DNA from: Phycisphaerales bacterium
GTDB taxonomy: Bacteria > Planctomycetota > Phycisphaerae > Phycisphaerales > SM1A02
Direction: 5' to 3'
Length of the DNA: 41,032 nucleotides
Assembly (NCBI GenBank): GCA_028823105.1
Contig: JAPKCC010000017.1
Coordinates: forward strand, 1-41,032
Shown here one piece after another: positions 36,943-41,032 of the stretch; the stretch's first letter is position 1; every line of letters starts with the position of its first letter. The notes under the pieces are model-generated. The model did no database searches. It saw nothing but the letters and a program-made list of their open reading frames with translations, and had not been told where the DNA came from. A program made the translations under genes and the position numbers.

Positions 36943-37758
36943 TCACCAGTCGCCGTAGAGGGCGACGCTTCCGGGGAAGAGTCGCTGAGAGACCCAGTCC
37001 CAGTCCGGCCCGGGGTAGTACACATTCGTGAGTTGCCCCGGATCGTTGAAAGCAACTTCGATGGGATCTGGGTCGGTGTAGCTCTCGCCGGCCCACTTGT
37101 ATCGTTCGACGTGACCGTCGGCGAATGCGAAGTTGAAGTATCCGGTGTCGTAGGTCATCAACTGATCGATCCAGACCGGGGTGTAGGGATCGATTCCCCA
37201 GCCGTTGATGTTGTGGCCCCGGCGATCGTTCTCCGCGACCATGGTGATCGTCTCGCTTGGCTTGGGAATCCTGCTCCGCGTGCCGATGCTCCAACTCGGC
37301 GGCCCGTTCCAGTCGCTCGTTCCTTCGCCATCGGTGAAGAAGGCGCTCAGCGAGTAGGTTCGTGGACGAAGAAGCGGATCCGACTCGTCTACGGGTGATC
37401 GATAGAGGCGGACGTCACCGACGTAGGGGTACAACCGGCCTTCAGTCAGCGCCGCGATTCTTTCGGTGTTTCCAGGCCCCATGTTGTTCCCGACGGAACG
37501 AACCCAGTCCCAGACGTGCCGATTCGTGTCCGGAGCGACGTATCGTCCCGCGTTGTCCGTGGCATAGGCGTCCCAGGACAGCATCATTTGCCGCTGGTTT
37601 GACAGGCAAGTCAGGCCTCTTGAAGTCTGCATGAGAACGCCGGTGGCAGAGATGACAAGGCTAATCAGGACCGCAATCATCGCGATCACCACGAGGAGTT
37701 CGACAAGGGTAAATCCGCGGGGTTCACGGACGTGGTGGTATCTGGATCTGGTCGGCAT
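36943..37758 (-). CDS. Prepilin-like (pseudopilin) protein, planctomycete DG-domain type
   Basis: RGFTLVELLVVIAMIAVLISLV type IV prepilin N-terminus; C-terminal FNFAFADGHVERYKW; GGAG upstream of ATG 37758. Confidence 0.88.
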   Translation of the reverse strand: MPTRSRYHHVREPRGFTLVELLVVIAMIAVLISLVISATGVLMQTSRGLTCLSNQRQMMLSWDAYATDNAGRYVAPDTNRHVWDWVRSVGNNMGPGNTERIAALTEGRLYPYVGDVRLYRSPVDESDPLLRPRTYSLSAFFTDGEGTSDWNGPPSWSIGTRSRIPKPSETITMVAENDRRGHNINGWGIDPYTPVWIDQLMTYDTGYFNFAFADGHVERYKWAGESYTDPDPIEVAFNDPGQLTNVYYPGPDWDWVSQRLFPGSVALYGDW

Positions 37759-37947
37759 TTGAACGGCTCCGTTGATGCTGCACGGGAAAGACCGTTCGAT
37801 ATCGGCACAATCCCGGAGATTCGTCTCTGTAACACGATACCCCGCCCGAGGAAGCTTCGGAAGAACGATCTTCATGAGAGGAGTCCTCATTCCAGGTTCC
37901 AAGTTGGTTATCGACCGTGAGATCAGACCGCTCCAACCCGAATGCCT

Positions 37948-38949
37948 CTATTGCGAAGGGGCGATTTCGCCGGTTCCCGCCGGTGAAGCGATCGATTCCG
38001 GGGTCTGATTCGGTCTGAAGTTCCCGATGCCGGAGTTCGGGGGTCTCCAGTCGTCGGTCGGTCGGATGGCGATCCCCGCGGCCGGAATGGAGGCCTCTTG
38101 ACCCAACGCCCAGAGGAGCCCCTGCACGAGCAAGCGTCGGCACGATTCAGACCGGAAGTCGTACGGGTGGCCGAGGGTCGTGAAGAACACCCTTGATGGT
38201 CTGCCGGACTTCGGATCATTCTCGTAGATCCAGGCGACGGGATTTGAGGCGGGGAAACGATCGTGCCTCTCCGCGTGATAAGACTTGAGGGTTGTACCGG
38301 TGGCGAGCGAGGTTGGTTCGCCGGAGAGGGAATCTCCGCCACCCTCGACGTGGTAGAGCCACGAGTACGCGTCGAAGGGTGCCACGCCGCGGAGGATTGG
38401 ATGCGTCGAGCCTTCCACGGGTTCGATGTGAGTCAGCGGCGACTTTCCATCGTCGAAGTGGCCGTGATGCGTGATCCATCGCTGTCCAAAAAGCTGGCGC
38501 GGCCACTCTCCGTTGAGCGGAGCATGCTCGAGATCGTCATCCGGATACCGGAAGGCATGGGTCGCGGTTCGGAGTCCGACGATCGGACGCCCCGACTTCG
38601 CGTAATCGAGGATCGGCGCGAGTTGCTCGTCGGGGAGGGCTCGGAATCTGGTGAACATCACCACCAGGTCCGCCGTCGCCAGGACATCCGTCCCCGGGAT
38701 GTTGTCCAACGCGTTCGGGTCGATGAGGCCGTTCTCGTCGAGGCTATAGAGGACGGTGGTTCGGACCCCGTGATCCCGAGCGAGGATCGAGGCCAGCAAT
38801 GGGAGCGATTCCTCGCTTCGGTACTCCTCATCACCAGCAATGAACACGACGTGCGGCGTATCCGGTTCGTCGGGCGGGTGACCGGTGGTCCGCGGTGCTG
38901 CCTGGGCCAGCAGAAGCGCGGGGAGGATGACGAGGGAGATGGTAAGCAC
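37948..38949 (-). CDS. ThuA-like domain protein
   Basis: HVVFIAGDEEYRSEESLPLLASIL..., IVGLRTATHAFRYPDDD, ITHHGHFDDGKSPLTHIEP, FFTTLGHPYDFRSESCRRLLVQGLLWALG. Confidence 0.85.
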   Translation of the reverse strand: MLTISLVILPALLLAQAAPRTTGHPPDEPDTPHVVFIAGDEEYRSEESLPLLASILARDHGVRTTVLYSLDENGLIDPNALDNIPGTDVLATADLVVMFTRFRALPDEQLAPILDYAKSGRPIVGLRTATHAFRYPDDDLEHAPLNGEWPRQLFGQRWITHHGHFDDGKSPLTHIEPVEGSTHPILRGVAPFDAYSWLYHVEGGGDSLSGEPTSLATGTTLKSYHAERHDRFPASNPVAWIYENDPKSGRPSRVFFTTLGHPYDFRSESCRRLLVQGLLWALGQEASIPAAGIAIRPTDDWRPPNSGIGNFRPNQTPESIASPAGTGEIAPSQ

Positions 38950-38955
38950 GTCCGA

Positions 38956-38961
38956 AACGTA
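38956..38961 (-). promoter_or_regulatory. Putative -10 element TACGTT, 6 nt before GTG of ThuA-like gene
   Basis: Minus strand TACGTT-TCGGAC-GTG. Confidence 0.4.
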
Positions 38962-39089
38962 TCCGATGGGACCGTTGGTCGTCGAATTGGCCTATCGAGG
39001 GATCGTGTCTCGAGCCGGTAAGGAGCGATTCGGACTCGCCGCGTACGATGGGGATCGGCCGAACGATCTTCAAGAACCACGATCCATCG

Positions 39090-41032
39090 ATGGAGCACAC
39101 TCCGATGTCATTCCTTCCCGCGATCAGTCGACTCCTTTCTGTCGGAGTCTTTATGGCTCCCACCCTCGTCGTCGGTGCACCACCGATCGCGGATGGAGCT
39201 CCGGTCGATTCACGTTCGATTTCGATCGACCAGGTCGAGTCTCGACGGTGGATTGGTTCGGCTTGGCAACCGAGTCGTCTTCAGGACTGGAGGCTGGAGG
39301 AAGGCAACCTGATCAATGACGATAGTCGCCTGCCGATTCGCACCGCGCATGTTCTTTCACTGCGGCTGGAGCCGTCGTCGCCGACGTCGCCGTTGGTCAT
39401 TCGAGCCAACGTCCGACCGCTGGGCATGCCGGTCGAGGATGGCGCCTTCGCCGGAATCTTGATCGGTGCAGGTAATTCAGAAGTCGATCCGCGGCTTTCC
39501 GCATTGGTGCAACAAGTACCCGCGCCGGATGGCGGACTGCTTGCGGTGGTGGATGCCTCCACCACGCCGCGACTGATTGATTTCTCGACCGAGAAGAAGG
39601 GCGGTTTCAGTTGGTCGCTCCCCAACAAGATGAAGTTTGCCGATCTCAAGCCCGTGAAAGGCGAGCAGATCGAATTAGCTTCCAGCGTCACGACTCAGGG
39701 GCGCATGACGGTCATTCTGCAGATCACTCCGAGAGAAGGTCTCTTCGATCTCGATCTAGAGATTCGCGATGGCGATGCGATCTTCGGAATCACAACAGTG
39801 CGAGGGCTCGGTGCGGATCAGATCGATGGCAGCATCGCATTGGTCTCACATCGAGAACTTCGAAAGGACGGAATCGGATGGGTGTTCGATGGTCTCGATC
39901 TCCAGTCGCGAGATCTTGATCGATGGATCGACGAGACGGATCATTCCTGGGGGCCGGTTCTCGGGGTCACCTACACGTTGGACCGCCAGGACGACGGAAT
40001 TCATGCCCTGAAGCTCAACGCGTTGTTTCCGCCCGTGTCGGATGGCGATCTTGGTGAGGTCGCATTGGATTTCGAAACTCGTGATCACGCGTGGCGGCGG
40101 GTTGCGAAAGGTACGCTGGAAGACCTGAGTTTCACTGTTCCGTTCGCGGTCGACGATGTCGAGGAGTATCTCGGTCGTCGGTATCGAGTGGCCGGTTCGA
40201 TGAATGGAGTTCCCTACGAATGGGTCGGGGAGATCCACGCCCCGCCGACCGACCGCGATCTCCGGATCGCCAGTCTGAATTGCGTGAAGAACGTTACTGC
40301 TCATTCCGCCTGGAATCGGGCGGGCGTCTGGTTTCCGCACGAGGATCTGACCGAACGGGTCGCGGCACATGACGCCGATTTCCTCTTCTTCGCGGGAGAT
40401 CAGATCTACGAAGGCGACATCAACGGGGTGGATCGTCGGAAGATCATGCTCGACTACCACACCAAGTACCACCGCTGGCTTCGGGCGTTCGCGGAACTGG
40501 TGCGTAATCGGCCTTCCGTGATCATCCCCGACGACCACGACGTGTATCACGGAAACATCTGGGGAGCTGGCGGCATCCTCGCCAAGGCGAAAGACGGGTT
40601 CACGGTGCAGGACGCCGGGGGCTACAAGCTTTCGGCGGAAGTCGTCAATGCGATTCATCGGACCCAGGTCGGGAACCTCCCGGCTCGGATGATCCCCGGT
40701 CCAATCGGCCAGGGAATCGAACCCTATGCGACCCGGATTCGATACGGCCCCGCAGACTTCGCGGTGGTCGCGGATCGGATGTGGAAAGACTCTGCGAGTG
40801 TCATGGTGCCGGAAGGCAAAGTTCGAAACGGGTGGTTCCGAAATCCCGACTTCAATCCACGAGACTCCGACGTCCCGACGGCGGAGTTCCTCGGGCCGAC
40901 GCAAGAAGCGTTCCTCGCGGCGTGGGCCGCCGAGCGTGACCCCATGAGTCCGAGGAAGATCGTGCTTTCCCAGACCCCTTGGGTGAACGCCGCCACGCTC
41001 CCACCGGGGAAGGACGATGGCGTGGTTCCGGG
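39090..41032 (+). CDS. PhoD-like alkaline phosphatase/phosphodiesterase, 3' end outside window
   Basis: Open frame to window end from ATG 39090 or 39105 (MSFLPAISRLLSVGVFMAPTLVVGAP signal); DFLFFAGDQIYE, VIIPDDHDVYHGNIWG, FAVVADRMWKDS. Not in the ORF list because it runs off the end. Confidence 0.88.
   Translation, partial: MEHTPMSFLPAISRLLSVGVFMAPTLVVGAPPIADGAPVDSRSISIDQVESRRWIGSAWQPSRLQDWRLEEGNLINDDSRLPIRTAHVLSLRLEPSSPTSPLVIRANVRPLGMPVEDGAFAGILIGAGNSEVDPRLSALVQQVPAPDGGLLAVVDASTTPRLIDFSTEKKGGFSWSLPNKMKFADLKPVKGEQIELASSVTTQGRMTVILQITPREGLFDLDLEIRDGDAIFGITTVRGLGADQIDGSIALVSHRELRKDGIGWVFDGLDLQSRDLDRWIDETDHSWGPVLGVTYTLDRQDDGIHALKLNALFPPVSDGDLGEVALDFETRDHAWRRVAKGTLEDLSFTVPFAVDDVEEYLGRRYRVAGSMNGVPYEWVGEIHAPPTDRDLRIASLNCVKNVTAHSAWNRAGVWFPHEDLTERVAAHDADFLFFAGDQIYEGDINGVDRRKIMLDYHTKYHRWLRAFAELVRNRPSVIIPDDHDVYHGNIWGAGGILAKAKDGFTVQDAGGYKLSAEVVNAIHRTQVGNLPARMIPGPIGQGIEPYATRIRYGPADFAVVADRMWKDSASVMVPEGKVRNGWFRNPDFNPRDSDVPTAEFLGPTQEAFLAAWAAERDPMSPRKIVLSQTPWVNAATLPPGKDDGVVP

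Noticed and set aside
39846-40904. 352-aa minus-strand ORF at the right end
   Set aside because: Lies antisense to the open PhoD-like frame, which has recognisable catalytic motifs.
1-41032. CRISPR array, prophage or intact insertion sequence
   Set aside because: No regularly spaced repeat-spacer series, phage structural genes or transposase ORF seen; Xer is consistent with chromosome dimer resolution.

Overview
This looks like a high-GC chromosomal segment from a planctomycete, probably Phycisphaerae-like. The taxonomy is inferred from gene content only: sulfatase, PVC-type c-type cytochrome protein, DUF1592/DUF1552 pair, ThuA, prepilin-like protein, PhoD-like protein. I call about 32 protein-coding genes, one tRNA-Lys, several intrinsic-terminator hairpins and a set of putative -10 elements. 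Recognisable genes include a C-terminal tricorn-like protease, a DUF4174 protein, a sulfatase, a SWIM/SNF2 pair, a TolB-like propeller, XerC/D, a solitary beta-class DNA methyltransferase, purK-purE, a TetR regulator divergent from a monomeric sarcosine oxidase-like flavoenzyme, a chagasin-family (I42) inhibitor, a zinc metzincin and a PhoD-like phosphatase (truncated by the window end). I see no CRISPR array, prophage, intact transposon or obvious defence island. The least explained DNA is the ~530-bp gap between tetR and the oxidase (27599-28131). It holds an exact 60-bp-period imperfect direct repeat, a dyad, and a strong terminator that follows no called gene. A second pattern worth testing is TANNNT placed 6-8 nt before several start codons with no Shine-Dalgarno, which suggests leaderless transcripts. 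All functional calls come from reading the sequence by eye; no searches were run.
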